Shown: positions 15,820 through 25,797, counted from the stretch's first letter. The stretch: DNA of 64,000 bases from Lentisphaera marina (GCF_028745505.1 NZ_JAQZZL010000001.1:372001-436000), one strand, 5' to 3'. Made by a program: numbers and translations. The notes: generated by a model not told the origin, from the sequence alone.

Positions 15820-18029
15820 AGCTTTTCTAAACTAATTATAACAAATTTTGACATGGGCGTAAAACTGCGCTTAGCATGATCACTCAAGCCTATGAGTGGA
15901 TTTGTCTCGGGGAAATAAGCGCCAGCACAATTTTGTGGTATATCGTATTTTACTGGACGAAAACCATCGACAGAACGCTTCTGACCATCACTCGCATAGC
16001 TTATAATTCTGAGTGAGTTCTTTTCACTAATACCGAGGTTCTTCATATCCTGCTCGTTTAAAAATATGACTTTCCGTTCATTCTTTATACCGCGATAACG
16101 ATCATCCATCCCATAAATTGTCGTATTATACTGATCGTGTGAACGCATAGTCATGAGACGTAGTTTACCGTCTTCCAAATCGTGCTGCGGAAGTTCATTG
16201 GCAATAAAACGCGCCTTATCAGTAGCCGTCTTCCACTCTCGCAAACGGGCCGAATTTCGCAAATGGAAGCCACCGGGTTGCTGAATCTTTTGATTGTAAT
16301 TTTCAAAGCCGGGAATAACGGCCTCGATTTTACTGCGAATATTAGCATAATCCGCAATTAAATCATCCCAATCTACTTTGTCAGAACCAAACAAGGCTTT
16401 TGAGATTCCCGCAACAATGGCAGGTTCAGATTTCAAATCTGTGGATGCAGGTTCATTACTCCCTGTCGAAGCATGTACCATTGACATCGAATCTTCTACA
16501 GTCACACTCTGCAAACCAGATTTCTGTAAATCCTTTTCTGAACGTCCTATACAGGGAAGGATCAAAGCTTTCTTACCATGAATCACATGGCTTCTATTTA
16601 AATGAGTTGAAACATGTACAGTCAATTCACAAGATTGCATCGCCTTAAACGTTTTTTCTGTATCAGGTGTTGCCGAGGCAAAATTTCCGCCCATACCAAC
16701 AAAGACTTTGGCTTCTTGCTTTTCCATAGCCTCAATTGCGTGCACTGCACTCATACCGTGTTTGCGTGGCGCCGTGAATTTAAATTCTTTTTCTAAGCTG
16801 AGTAAAAAATCTTCTTTAGGGAATTCAGTGATTCCCACTGTGCGATCACCCTGAACATTACTGTGGCCTCGAACTGGGCACGCACCCGCACCTTCTTTAC
16901 CGATATTACCTTTGAGCAACAAGAGGTTGATCACTTCCTGTATATTAGCAACGCCATGACGGTGCTGAGTCAGCCCCATTGCCCAGCAGGCAATAACTCG
17001 ATCTGAATTGGCATACACGTCCGCTGCCTCAATAATCTGCTCACGCGTCAGACCTGATTCCTTGATGATCTCGTCCCAAGAGGTGGATAAAACTAGCTGT
17101 TTATAGTCATCAAAACCCGAACAATGTTCTTCAATAAAGGCCTCATCTAATGTCGCACCACTTTCAAATAAATGCTTAATCATCCCTCGAATAGCCGCCA
17201 TATCGCCACCAATCAAAGGTTGGTAATAATGACTGGAAATTGGGCTAACTTTATTTAAACCCATCCCCACTGGATCTTGTGGGTGAATAAAGCCTTTCAA
17301 ACCTGCTTCTAGCAAAGGATTGAAACTTAAAATTTTACAACCGCGCTTTGCCGCAGCCTGTAACTCGCTTAACATGCGTGGGTGATTCGTGCCTGGGTTT
17401 TGACCAAAAACATAGATGGCATCGGCTTTCTCAAAATCATCTAAAAGCACAGTTCCTTTACCTATACCTACACTTTCTCCCATACCGACCCCTGTCGATT
17501 CATGACACAAGTTAGAGCAATCAGGGAAATTATTAGTGCCGTACATGCGCCCCATGAGTTGATACAAGAAAGCCGCTTCATTTGAAGTACGTCCCGAAGT
17601 ATAAAAAAGTGCCTCATCAGGATTATCTAAGGCCTGCAATTCCTTGGCGATCATCGCAAAAGCATCGTCCCAACTTATCGGCTCATACTGATCGCTAAGT
17701 TCATTATAGCAGAAAGGCTCGGTTAAACGCCCTTGGTCCTCGAGCTTAAAATCTGACCAAGTCTGCATTTCACTGACCGTATTTTTCATAAAAGTCGCAC
17801 GCGACGCACGTTTTTTCGTCGTCTCATAGGTCAAGGCTTTCACTCCGTTCTCACAAAACTCGGTCATCGATGCGTCTTTTGGATCTGGCCAAGCACAACC
17901 GGGGCAATCGAAGCCCTTGGGCTGATTCATTTTAAAAAGTGTTTTTGCGCTCTTCGCAAAGGCTTCCCTTTGCATAAACTTCATCGATGATTTTAAAGCA
18001 CCCCAGCCACCGGCATATTCTTTTGACAT
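15816..18029 (-). CDS. FdhF/YdeP-family molybdopterin oxidoreductase
   Basis: 737-aa molybdopterin-guanine-dinucleotide enzyme. Near the N-terminus is GFDCPGCAWPDP (C42, C45), characteristic of the YdeP-type formate-dehydrogenase-alpha-like family; the catalytic molybdopterin domain and the C-terminal dinucleotide-binding domain (MTMRSHDQYNTTIYG) follow. The start is set at ATG 18029 with GGAGA upstream; the longer frame to 18134 runs into fdhD. The physiological substrate of this family is poorly defined; formate is possible but unproven. fdhD lies 8 bases upstream. The end overlaps the CorC-like gene by 4 bases. Confidence 0.88.
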   Translation of the reverse strand: MSKEYAGGWGALKSSMKFMQREAFAKSAKTLFKMNQPKGFDCPGCAWPDPKDASMTEFCENGVKALTYETTKKRASRATFMKNTVSEMQTWSDFKLEDQGRLTEPFCYNELSDQYEPISWDDAFAMIAKELQALDNPDEALFYTSGRTSNEAAFLYQLMGRMYGTNNFPDCSNLCHESTGVGMGESVGIGKGTVLLDDFEKADAIYVFGQNPGTNHPRMLSELQAAAKRGCKILSFNPLLEAGLKGFIHPQDPVGMGLNKVSPISSHYYQPLIGGDMAAIRGMIKHLFESGATLDEAFIEEHCSGFDDYKQLVLSTSWDEIIKESGLTREQIIEAADVYANSDRVIACWAMGLTQHRHGVANIQEVINLLLLKGNIGKEGAGACPVRGHSNVQGDRTVGITEFPKEDFLLSLEKEFKFTAPRKHGMSAVHAIEAMEKQEAKVFVGMGGNFASATPDTEKTFKAMQSCELTVHVSTHLNRSHVIHGKKALILPCIGRSEKDLQKSGLQSVTVEDSMSMVHASTGSNEPASTDLKSEPAIVAGISKALFGSDKVDWDDLIADYANIRSKIEAVIPGFENYNQKIQQPGGFHLRNSARLREWKTATDKARFIANELPQHDLEDGKLRLMTMRSHDQYNTTIYGMDDRYRGIKNERKVIFLNEQDMKNLGISEKNSLRIISYASDGQKRSVDGFRPVKYDIPQNCAGAYFPETNPLIGLSDHAKRSFTPMSKFVIISLEKL

Positions 18030-18037
18030 ATCTTCTC

Positions 18038-18820
18038 CTAAACGACTTCTCTTGCACGCTCTAATGACGAATAAAAAGTCACACGATCTTCTCGACAAAA
18101 CGCAGCTAAAGTCATATTTAATTTTTCTGCCCATTCTACCGCAAGCGATGATGGGGCCGATATTGAAGCTAAAATTGGTATATTAGCACGATTGCACTTT
18201 TGAATAATCTCGAAAGAAACGCGCCCACTCACAGTCAGTAATTTTGCCTGTGCCAATAAATCTTTTTCTAATAAAAAGCCAATCACTTTATCCACCGCAT
18301 TATGACGACCCACATCTTCAAATAAACATAAGACCTGTCCCGCTTGGTCAAAAGCGGCGGCGGCATGACTACCTCCCGTTAAGGCAAAGAGCAACTGATC
18401 TTTCCGAGCGCTACTAAAAGCCTCTTGAATAAACTCAGCTGATACCAAAAAATCATCTTCTAAGGCTTCCAAGTTACTGAATAATTGTTCTACATTGCGT
18501 TTTCCGCATATCCCGCAAGATGGACTGGAACCAAATCGACGTCCTTGAATTTTATCTTGCTCAAATATTTTAAGCCGCGCAATAATCCCCTGCTCCCATT
18601 CCTCTAAAGAGAAACTCTCAAAAGCATGAGAACTAATTCCTTCGCTATGCAGTAAGCCTCTTACCAAATATCTTTCATCACCAGGTGTCTGCATCGTCAA
18701 AGACAAATCCTGTCCATTGACAATAATCTGCAAAGGCGTTTCAACTAAGAGACAATCATTTTGCCTTTGGTTTTTTCCTTCTGTGCACTTAAAGCTAGCT
18801 GCTGATTGAATTTTTTGCAT
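18038..18820 (-). CDS. fdhD: FdhD sulfurtransferase for formate dehydrogenase
   Basis: FdhD passes sulfur from cysteine desulfurase to the molybdenum cofactor of formate-dehydrogenase-type enzymes. The functional pair is C102 and C105 in SSPSCGICGK, and the conserved FEDVGRHNAVDK motif follows. 260 aa, usual length. It is directly upstream of the molybdoenzyme in one operon, which strongly suggests that this is its client. Confidence 0.93.
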   Translation of the reverse strand: MQKIQSAASFKCTEGKNQRQNDCLLVETPLQIIVNGQDLSLTMQTPGDERYLVRGLLHSEGISSHAFESFSLEEWEQGIIARLKIFEQDKIQGRRFGSSPSCGICGKRNVEQLFSNLEALEDDFLVSAEFIQEAFSSARKDQLLFALTGGSHAAAAFDQAGQVLCLFEDVGRHNAVDKVIGFLLEKDLLAQAKLLTVSGRVSFEIIQKCNRANIPILASISAPSSLAVEWAEKLNMTLAAFCREDRVTFYSSLERAREVV

Positions 18821-18985
18821 AAAGAGACCACTAAGTTAGATTCCATATACAATAAGCGTCTCTCAAGGAAACTCTTGTACTTTTCGATCATTTTTTAGTT
18901 CAATTAAGGCAGTACTCATTAGATAAATCAACTTTAGTAAGCAAAGTGAATAAAAAACCTTTCTTACACTATATAGAGTAGATAC

Positions 18986-20389
18986 ATGAAGATAAGTTTA
19001 AATGGTTTCACGCCCTACGATTTGCGCGCCAAATTGGGAGAGCAGCTTAACAGCGACATTGCCTATGCAATGGGTCGAGCTTTTGCACTCACCCAAAAAG
19101 CCAAAAGAGTATGCGTCGGCGGTGACATCCGCCTCAGTTCAGAAGAACTTAAAAACTCCTTGGCTCGTGGTTTAGCTGATGCAGGCTGCGAAGTTATTGA
19201 TCTCGGACTAACGGGAACTGAAGAAGTTTATTTTGCCACAGTTCACTTTAAACTTGATGGCGGAATCCAAGTGACGGCTAGCCACAATCCAAAAGATTAT
19301 AACGGCATGAAGTTTGTCGGTCCTAATGCCATTCCGATTGGCATGCAAAACGGTTTACAGGATATCAAAAAATCCGCTGAACAATTCCTTAATCAAGATG
19401 ACGAGGAAAGCCCTAATATCACTAGTGCTTCAATTATAAAATCGAGCTGTTTTGAGGCCTACATTTCCCATATCCTAAATTTCATCGACCTCGCGAAACT
19501 TCGCCCCATGCGCTTACTCATGAACGCGGGAAATGGCACTGCAGGTCACATCATTGATGCCATTGAAAATGAATTTAAAAAGCATCATATTCCCATAGAG
19601 TTTATTAAGATTAATAACGATCCTAATGGCAAGTTCCCAAAAGGAATCCCCAACCCTTTGTTACATTCTTGCCGTGCTGAAACAGCTCAAGCTGTCCTCG
19701 ATAACAATTGCGATCTCGGAATTGCTTGGGATGGTGATTGTGATCGTTGTTTTTTCTTTGATAACAAAGGTGACTTTATCGAAGGCTACTTCATTGTAGG
19801 TTTTTTAGCAGAAGCTTTTTTAAAACATGACCCCAATCAAATTATACTTCAAGATCCTCGCTTAACTTGGAATACGATTGACATCGTTAAGGAAGCGGGT
19901 GGCCAATGCTTTAAAAGTAAAACGGGGCACGCTTTCATTAAAAAAGACATGCGAGAACGCGATGCCGTCTACGGTGGTGAAATGTCTGCTCACCATTACT
20001 TTCGGGATTTTTTCTATTGTGATAGTGGCATGATTCCTTGGCTTCTAGTTATCGAACTCTTATCTTCAAAACAAGCTGACTTACACGAACTTCTCTACAA
20101 ACGCATTGAAATGTTCCCCAACCCCGGCGAACTCAACTATACGATCAACCAGAAAGATGCAGCCATTAAAGCTATCGAGAAGTATTTTAGAGAAGCTGAA
20201 CTTAAACCCTTGGCCATAGAATACTTCGATGGGCTCAATATCGAATTCGACGATTGGCGCTTTAGCCTACGCCGTTCAAATACTGAGCCACTCGTCAGAC
20301 TTAATATAGAAACTCGTGCGGATAAAGAACTCTTAAAAAACAAACTAAGACTACTCAATAGCTTACTGGACAAATGGCTTGATTCGTAG
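18986..20389 (+). CDS. manB: Phosphomannomutase / phosphoglucomutase
   Basis: 467-aa alpha-D-phosphohexomutase. The active-site phosphoserine is S99 in VTASHNPKDYNG, the Mg-binding loop is DGDCDR (249-254), and the sugar-binding loop is GEMSAHHYF. The C-terminal phosphate-binding RRSNTEP is present. Together with the GDP-L-fucose synthase gene 66 bases downstream, it points to the mannose-1-phosphate/GDP-mannose branch, but the GDP-mannose pyrophosphorylase and dehydratase are not in the window. Divergent from fdhD across a 165-base gap. Confidence 0.9.
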   Translation: MKISLNGFTPYDLRAKLGEQLNSDIAYAMGRAFALTQKAKRVCVGGDIRLSSEELKNSLARGLADAGCEVIDLGLTGTEEVYFATVHFKLDGGIQVTASHNPKDYNGMKFVGPNAIPIGMQNGLQDIKKSAEQFLNQDDEESPNITSASIIKSSCFEAYISHILNFIDLAKLRPMRLLMNAGNGTAGHIIDAIENEFKKHHIPIEFIKINNDPNGKFPKGIPNPLLHSCRAETAQAVLDNNCDLGIAWDGDCDRCFFFDNKGDFIEGYFIVGFLAEAFLKHDPNQIILQDPRLTWNTIDIVKEAGGQCFKSKTGHAFIKKDMRERDAVYGGEMSAHHYFRDFFYCDSGMIPWLLVIELLSSKQADLHELLYKRIEMFPNPGELNYTINQKDAAIKAIEKYFREAELKPLAIEYFDGLNIEFDDWRFSLRRSNTEPLVRLNIETRADKELLKNKLRLLNSLLDKWLDS

Positions 20390-20419
20390 CACATTCACTT
20401 TCAATAAATATTAATGATT

Positions 20420-20440
20420 AAGGAGTCGCTCTCCTTTTAA
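20420..20440 (+). terminator. Small hairpin with short T-run between manB and fcl
   Basis: AAGGAG-TCGCT-CTCCTT followed by TT, a 6-bp stem with a 5-base loop in the gap between the two sugar genes. Too short to be a strong terminator; at most an attenuator. Confidence 0.25.
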
Positions 20441-20455
20441 CCATAAAGGATAAAT

Positions 20456-21427
20456 ATGTCTCTCGACTCAAAAATCTATATTGCTGGCCACAGAGGCATG
20501 GTAGGCTCAGCTATTAAACGTCAGCTCGAAAGCCTGGGCTACAGCAACATTATTACGCGAACTCGTCAGGAACTCGACTTATTAAATCAAGAAGCCGTCG
20601 CTAATTTTTTCAAACAAGAAAAGCCCGACGTCGTCTATTTAGCTGCGGCAAAAGTTGGTGGAATTGTCGGAAACAATACTTATCCAGCACAATTTATTTA
20701 CGAGAATCTCACGATTCAAAACCACATCATTCATAATGCTTATTTGAATGGCTGTAAAAAATTACTTTTTCTGGGTTCTTCATGCATTTATCCAAAGATG
20801 GCTCAGCAACCTATGTTAGAGACTGAACTTCTCCAAGGAAGCTTAGAACCTACCAATGAACCCTACGCAATCGCAAAGATTGCGGGCATCAAAACCTGTG
20901 AATCATACAACCGTCAGTACGGCCTTGATTATCGCTCAGTCATGCCGACAAATCTTTACGGTACAAATGATAATTTTCACCCTCAAAATAGTCACGTTAT
21001 CCCTGCCATGTTGCGTCGTTTTCATGAAGCAAAGGAAAGCCAAGCTAAAGAGGTTGTCGTTTGGGGCACGGGAAAACCAATGCGCGAGTTTTTACATGTC
21101 GATGACATGGCAGCAGCTTCTATTTTTGTCGCTACTTTAGACAAAGAGAAATACGACTCCATCATTGATCCCCGCTGCTCACATATTAACGTCGGAACTG
21201 GAATAGATTGCACTATTCGCGAACTAGCAGAAACGATTGCTAAAGTGGTCGGCTTCAAAGGTGAACTCATTTTCGACACCAGCAAACCAGATGGCACTCC
21301 AAGAAAACTCATGAATGTCGAGCGCTTAAAAGATCTGGGTTGGTCAGCACAAATTTCTCTTGAAGATGGACTTCGTCAGACTTATGCTTGGTTCCTTGAA
21401 AATGCTCTTAATTTAAGAGAAGCCTAA
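20456..21427 (+). CDS. fcl: GDP-L-fucose synthase
   Basis: Epimerase/reductase turning GDP-4-keto-6-deoxymannose into GDP-L-fucose. The extended short-chain dehydrogenase fold shows GHRGMVGSA (11-19), the catalytic serine in FLGSSCIYP (S108/109), Y137 and K141 in YAIAK, all within one residue of the well-studied E. coli enzyme positions. 323 aa. AAGGATAAAT precedes the ATG. It implies fucose-containing surface glycans. Confidence 0.93.
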   Translation: MSLDSKIYIAGHRGMVGSAIKRQLESLGYSNIITRTRQELDLLNQEAVANFFKQEKPDVVYLAAAKVGGIVGNNTYPAQFIYENLTIQNHIIHNAYLNGCKKLLFLGSSCIYPKMAQQPMLETELLQGSLEPTNEPYAIAKIAGIKTCESYNRQYGLDYRSVMPTNLYGTNDNFHPQNSHVIPAMLRRFHEAKESQAKEVVVWGTGKPMREFLHVDDMAAASIFVATLDKEKYDSIIDPRCSHINVGTGIDCTIRELAETIAKVVGFKGELIFDTSKPDGTPRKLMNVERLKDLGWSAQISLEDGLRQTYAWFLENALNLREA

Positions 21428-21477
21428 AGACGATATCAGCATTATTAAAAATCTATTAAGGCTGTCAAACTTATTGG

Positions 21478-21523
21478 GTCCTAGTTTATTCATTGATTAA
21501 CTACAAATAAACTAGGACACACC
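21478..21523 (+). promoter_or_regulatory. 13-bp hairpin burying the Shine-Dalgarno of the gene at 21524
   Basis: Perfect inverted repeat GTCCTAGTTTATT (21478-21490) / AATAAACTAGGAC (21506-21518) with a 15-base loop. The right arm contains AGGA (21514-21517), which is the only ribosome site for the ATG at 21524 (6-base spacing). Folding would therefore block translation. It may instead be a DNA operator palindrome; no T-run follows, so it is not a terminator. Confidence 0.5.
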
Positions 21524-21991
21524 ATGAAATACCTTTTACTCTTATTGCTCTTGTCATTCAATACATGGGCATTAACTATTCAAGAATACCAAGAACTTAA
21601 ATCTGCTGCTTACCAAAGCATCAAAGATCACATGGAAGTTCATCAGAATGAAGAACTAAGAACTATTCAAAAATTCATCTTCCCTGCACAAGCTAAACTC
21701 TTAAAAGCAGTATCAGCTGTAAATGCTGAGATTGAAAAACTCTTTGCAGAACTCAAGGAGAGTGGTCAATCTAGCGATAAATACAAAATCTTACGAAATA
21801 TCGAGTTCCAACTCATCACAGAAGTCAAAGGTGAAGAGGAATACGCTGAACTCTACCAAGCTTGGAACCAAGCAAGACTTGCATATGAAAATAAAAAAAT
21901 TGCTCTACATATCAAGAAGGATCATCAAGCTGGTAAAGCCTACCAAAAGAGCATGAAGAAAATTCAAGCTTTGCGTGCACCGCAAAGTTAA
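21524..21991 (+). CDS. Secreted helical protein of unknown function
   Basis: 155 aa with a clear signal peptide (MKYLLLLLLLSFNTWA) and an all-helical, charged, coiled-coil-prone mature region (KLLKAVSAVNAEIEKLFAEL; AYENKKIALHIKKDH). No recognised domain. It resembles in style the other small secreted coiled-coil gene at 22263-22697. Expression may be gated by the hairpin upstream. The stop overlaps the convergent parvulin gene by 4 bases. Confidence 0.65.
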   Translation: MKYLLLLLLLSFNTWALTIQEYQELKSAAYQSIKDHMEVHQNEELRTIQKFIFPAQAKLLKAVSAVNAEIEKLFAELKESGQSSDKYKILRNIEFQLITEVKGEEEYAELYQAWNQARLAYENKKIALHIKKDHQAGKAYQKSMKKIQALRAPQS

Positions 21992-22266
21992 TCGCGATAA
22001 TAAACTTCCACTAAGTGATAACCAAACTTAGTTTTTACTGGCCCGTGAATCACATTAAGCTGCTTCTTAAAGACAATTTGATTGATTGCGGGAAGCAGTT
22101 GCCCATGGCGTATCTCCCCTAGATCTCCACCCCTCTTAGCCGAATTGCAGGTCGAGTGTTTACGCGCAAATTTGGCAAAGTCGGCACCAGATTTTAACTT
22201 TTCTAAAATTTCTTCGGCATCGCGCTTCTGTTTCACCAAGATATGGCGTGCCATCGCGGATTTCAT
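21988..22266 (-). CDS. Parvulin-type peptidyl-prolyl isomerase
   Basis: A single parvulin domain of 92 aa without an export signal: ARHILVK at the start, GADFAKFARKHSTCNSAKRGGDLG, and GPVKTKFGYHLVEV at the end, all family hallmarks. It is therefore probably a cytosolic, PpiC-like folding helper. The ATG at 22266 overlaps the TGA of the preceding coiled-coil gene (ATGA); a start four residues in (MARHILV) is also possible. It is third in an operon with the MsbA-like exporter. Confidence 0.9.
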   Translation of the reverse strand: MKSAMARHILVKQKRDAEEILEKLKSGADFAKFARKHSTCNSAKRGGDLGEIRHGQLLPAINQIVFKKQLNVIHGPVKTKFGYHLVEVYYRD

Positions 22267-22697
22267 TTACTCAAAGCCTTGAGTTTAACTTCGAGTTCTT
22301 GTAAGCGCGGATCCTTCATTAACTCATTATAGATTTCTTCATTGAGTTTATTGATCTTATCAATAATTTCTTTCTGCTCTTCCGCGAGTAAAGCATCATT
22401 TTGAATCAGTTTATCTTGTAAGGCATTAATCTTTTTGACCGCAAGCTGACGTTCTTTACCGAGCTTCCCCGGAAGAGATTCTATTAAGGTTTTTAGTTCC
22501 TTATTACGCTTAAAGAGCTCACTCAATTTTATGTATAAACTTTGAACACGACGATCCAAGCTTTTTAATTTGATGTCTTTTCCCATCTTTTCGATACTAA
22601 TACGATGGTACTCTAAACGAAGTGTATTCCAGTCATCATGCTTGTCAGCAAAAATGCTACAGCAAAAAGCAACAGTGATCAGCATCCATTTAATCAT
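22263..22697 (-). CDS. Secreted coiled-coil protein of unknown function
   Basis: 144 aa. The signal peptide is MIKWMLITVAFCCSIFA. The mature part is almost entirely predicted helix with heptad-like Leu/Ile and many Lys/Glu (SLYIKLSELFKRNKELKTLI; IIDKINKLNEEIYNEL). No conserved motif is recognised. It overlaps the ABC exporter by 4 bases (ATGA) and the parvulin gene by 4, so the three are one transcript. A periplasmic scaffold or OmpH/Skp-like chaperone is conceivable but unsupported. Confidence 0.6.
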   Translation of the reverse strand: MIKWMLITVAFCCSIFADKHDDWNTLRLEYHRISIEKMGKDIKLKSLDRRVQSLYIKLSELFKRNKELKTLIESLPGKLGKERQLAVKKINALQDKLIQNDALLAEEQKEIIDKINKLNEEIYNELMKDPRLQELEVKLKALSK

Positions 22698-24718
22698 GAT
22701 TCCGTTTCCTTAAATTGGGTATTCCATAAACGTGCATAGAGGCCGTTTTGAATGAGCAGATCTTCATGTGAGCCATATTCCGCCACACAACCCTTGTCCA
22801 TCACATAAATACAATCGGCATCTTTAACCGTACTTAAACGGTGAGCTATGGCAATCACGGTTCTATCATCCATCAATTGATTGATAGCTTCCTGAACTAA
22901 TTGTTCTGTTACATTATCTAAGGCACTCGTTGCTTCATCCAAGACCAAAATGGGCGGATTCTTCAAAATGGCTCTAGCAATTGCCACGCGCTGACGCTGG
23001 CCACCCGAGAGTTTTGTCCCGCCTGTTCCGACATTAAACTCAAAACCTTCCTCTTTATCTTCAATAAAGCCTGTAACATCTGCCTGTTTCGCTGCCTGCT
23101 GAATTTTTTCATCATCAGCACCTTCAACTCCATAAGCAATATTATATTTGACACTGTCATTAAATAGAGTCGTGACTTGATCCACAAAGCCGATCAAATT
23201 CCTTAATGACTTATTGCTAATATCGCGAATATCGGCGCCATCAATGCTAATGGAGCCCTCGTGAATATCATAAAAACGCGCCAACATATTGACTAAAGTC
23301 GTTTTACCTGAACCAGCCTCACCTACAAATGCAACAAAATGCCCCTTGGGAATCGTTATGTTCACGTTTTTCAACGTTTGTTGTCCATCATAAGAGAAGC
23401 ACACATCTTTAAAAGTAATCTCTTTTTCAAAGCTTGGGAGCGCAGTTACCTGAGCCTTTTCTTTGATTTCATAATCCATGTCTAAGTATTCAAAAATCCT
23501 TTCCGAGGCTGCCACCGTCTTAATGATATTCGCCTGAATTTTCGTTAATGACTTAAAGGGTTTATAAGCTAAATTGGCCGCAATACCGAGCGCGGCAATT
23601 TTATCGAAAGTCACCCCTTCTATCACACTGTAAATCAGAAAAATTACCGCAAAACATATAGCTGCGGCTTCAGTCATTGGCGCGAGAAGCAATTCATAGC
23701 GCTTGGATTTCATGGTCAATTTAAAAAAGCGATTATTTGAATCTTCGAAACGATTCTTCTCATATTTTTCCATATTGTAAGCTTTCACCAAACGTACACA
23801 GGAAAGAGTTTCTTGCATCCTCACCATCACATTGCCAATTTGCTGCATAGTTTTCTTGGCATACTTCTTCAAACGTCCGCCAAGAGCAAAAATTGGCAGT
23901 AAAAATACTGGCATCCCCAAGAATAGAAAGATCAATATTCCCGTTAAATCATTTTGAATTGAGAACCAAGTGATAAAGCCCACAACAGAAAAAATTTCTA
24001 TCGGACTACGTGTGAGCTGACCAATATTTTCTGAGATCGCCGATTGAATTGTTCCCGTATCATTCTGACAGCGGCTCATCATTTCACCAACTTCTTCAGA
24101 ATTGTGAAACTCCATGGATTGATTCATCAGCTTAGCAAAAAGTTTAGCTCGTAGATCTGCGACAACTCGTAAGCCAACCCAACGCATAAAGTAGCGATTG
24201 AAAAAAGTCCCGATACTCTTTAGAGCGAGGGCAATCATTAAGAAAAAGGCACCAATAATAAGTATGGCTCCCGTGGGCTCACCACTTATGGGGTCCTGTA
24301 ATTCTAGACCGCATTTCTTTTCTAAAAAGTCTCGTAGGAAAAGAGGGATCTTTGCAACTTTCTCATCCCATTCTTTACGCTTACTTTGATCAACACTTAC
24401 GACGTCGACAACATCTAATTTCTCGCCTTTGAAAACCTGTTCTTGGTATTCGCCTTGCTCATTTTCGCGATTTTCTACCAATATTTCCAAATCAGTTTCA
24501 TCTGCTTTTTGAACCACATAACGGCTCACTGATTGAACTTGCTCGTCATTTCCAACCACTTGTCCCATAACTGATGCAGTCTGAGTCAATAAACCAAAAA
24601 TCGAGCCACCTGTCACAAAACCAAAAAAGATCCCCAAGAGAAGTCTTCCTTTATAGGGCTTCACATAGCCCAGCAAACGTATATACGTTGCCCAATTGAT
24701 CTTTTTCTTTTTGCTCAT
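22694..24718 (-). CDS. MsbA-like ABC exporter (fused permease-ATPase)
   Basis: 674-aa half-transporter: six membrane helices, then a nucleotide-binding domain with Walker A GEAGSGKTT, signature LSGGQRQR, Walker B ILVLDEATSA and H-loop IAHRLST. The lipid flippase MsbA is the best guess for such an exporter. It is about 90 residues longer than MsbA of E. coli: a charged stretch of about 100 residues (roughly 45-150, including ADETDLEILVENRENEQGE) sits between the first and second membrane helices, so it should project outside the inner membrane. Divergent from gshB. Confidence 0.85.
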   Translation of the reverse strand: MSKKKKINWATYIRLLGYVKPYKGRLLLGIFFGFVTGGSIFGLLTQTASVMGQVVGNDEQVQSVSRYVVQKADETDLEILVENRENEQGEYQEQVFKGEKLDVVDVVSVDQSKRKEWDEKVAKIPLFLRDFLEKKCGLELQDPISGEPTGAILIIGAFFLMIALALKSIGTFFNRYFMRWVGLRVVADLRAKLFAKLMNQSMEFHNSEEVGEMMSRCQNDTGTIQSAISENIGQLTRSPIEIFSVVGFITWFSIQNDLTGILIFLFLGMPVFLLPIFALGGRLKKYAKKTMQQIGNVMVRMQETLSCVRLVKAYNMEKYEKNRFEDSNNRFFKLTMKSKRYELLLAPMTEAAAICFAVIFLIYSVIEGVTFDKIAALGIAANLAYKPFKSLTKIQANIIKTVAASERIFEYLDMDYEIKEKAQVTALPSFEKEITFKDVCFSYDGQQTLKNVNITIPKGHFVAFVGEAGSGKTTLVNMLARFYDIHEGSISIDGADIRDISNKSLRNLIGFVDQVTTLFNDSVKYNIAYGVEGADDEKIQQAAKQADVTGFIEDKEEGFEFNVGTGGTKLSGGQRQRVAIARAILKNPPILVLDEATSALDNVTEQLVQEAINQLMDDRTVIAIAHRLSTVKDADCIYVMDKGCVAEYGSHEDLLIQNGLYARLWNTQFKETES

Positions 24719-24807
24719 ATTATCTCGTTAAATTTTTGATTTTGCAATATAGGGCAATAGCTTCAAAAGTATATACAATATATTTAAAGAATGACTGGAG
24801 TTTCACC

Positions 24808-25797
24808 ATGCGTTTTGTTTTCCTTATGGATCCCATCGAATCAGTTAAAGCAAGGACTGATACTTCCTTCATTTTTATGATTGGTGCTCAGCGTCACAAT
24901 CACGAAATATGGTTTTGCGCCACTCGCAATATTTCTATTCTAGACGGCAAAGTTCACATGAACGCCCAAAAACTACGTGCCATTGAACCTGCTGGACTTT
25001 ATGACTTAGATGGAACAGAGAATCCTAGCTGCCCCTTTGAAGTCCTAGAGTCTCGTACTTTGATTGATGACGAAATTGACGCCGTTTTCATTCGAACTGA
25101 TCCTCCTTTTGATTCTGGCTACTTGATGAATACTTGGATGCTCGATCACTTGCCCCCGACTTCTGCAGTCATTAATTCTCCCCAAGCAATCCGTGATGTT
25201 AATGAAAAAGTTTGGTGTTCGCGCTTTACCGAGTTCACCCCACGTACATTAATTACCGCTGACATGGATCTCTACCTCAAATTCCTTGACGAAGAAAAAC
25301 AAGTCATAGTCAAACCTTGTGATGGCTTTGGTGGTGCAGGTATTTTCCGCATCGAACAGGGCAAAGCTAATGCTCGAGTCGCGTTTGAGACCCTCTCCAA
25401 TCGTGGCCAAGAGGAAGTCATTGTCCAAGCTTACGTCAAAGAAGCGAGCCAAGGAGACAAGCGCATCCTCTTGCTCAATGGTGAGATTTTAGGAGCCGTC
25501 CTGCGCGTCCATGGTGCCGATGACCACCGCAACAACTTTTATGCCGGTGGATCTGCCGTCGCATGTGAAATCACTGATCGTGAAAAAGAAATTTGTGCCG
25601 CACTGAAACCCTGCCTTCAGGAAAAAGGACTTTACTTTACTGGTATTGATTTCCTTGGAGATAAGCTCACCGAAGTCAACGTAACCTCCCCTACCTGCAT
25701 GCAAGAAATGAATCGCCTTTACGATTTAAAACTAGAGGATACAGTAATCGCCTTTGTTGAAAAATTAATTATAAGTAAAAGGAACTCAAATGCCTGA
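24808..25797 (+). CDS. gshB: Glutathione synthetase
   Basis: ATP-grasp ligase joining gamma-glutamylcysteine to glycine. Typical prokaryotic GshB features are MRFVFLMDPIESV at the start, VKPCDGFGGAGIFRI (glycine-rich loop), GDKRILLLNGE, and the C-terminal metal-site segment TEVNVTSPTCMQE. The start is set at 24808, with GGAG eight bases upstream; the frame runs 24 codons further upstream but without family sequence. 329 aa. It heads a thiol/iron-sulfur operon. gshA is not in the window. Confidence 0.93.
   Translation: MRFVFLMDPIESVKARTDTSFIFMIGAQRHNHEIWFCATRNISILDGKVHMNAQKLRAIEPAGLYDLDGTENPSCPFEVLESRTLIDDEIDAVFIRTDPPFDSGYLMNTWMLDHLPPTSAVINSPQAIRDVNEKVWCSRFTEFTPRTLITADMDLYLKFLDEEKQVIVKPCDGFGGAGIFRIEQGKANARVAFETLSNRGQEEVIVQAYVKEASQGDKRILLLNGEILGAVLRVHGADDHRNNFYAGGSAVACEITDREKEICAALKPCLQEKGLYFTGIDFLGDKLTEVNVTSPTCMQEMNRLYDLKLEDTVIAFVEKLIISKRNSNA

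Noticed and set aside
18030..18134. Longer N-terminus for the molybdoenzyme
   Set aside because: It overlaps fdhD by 97 bases and is not family sequence; ATG 18029 has a clear GGAGA.
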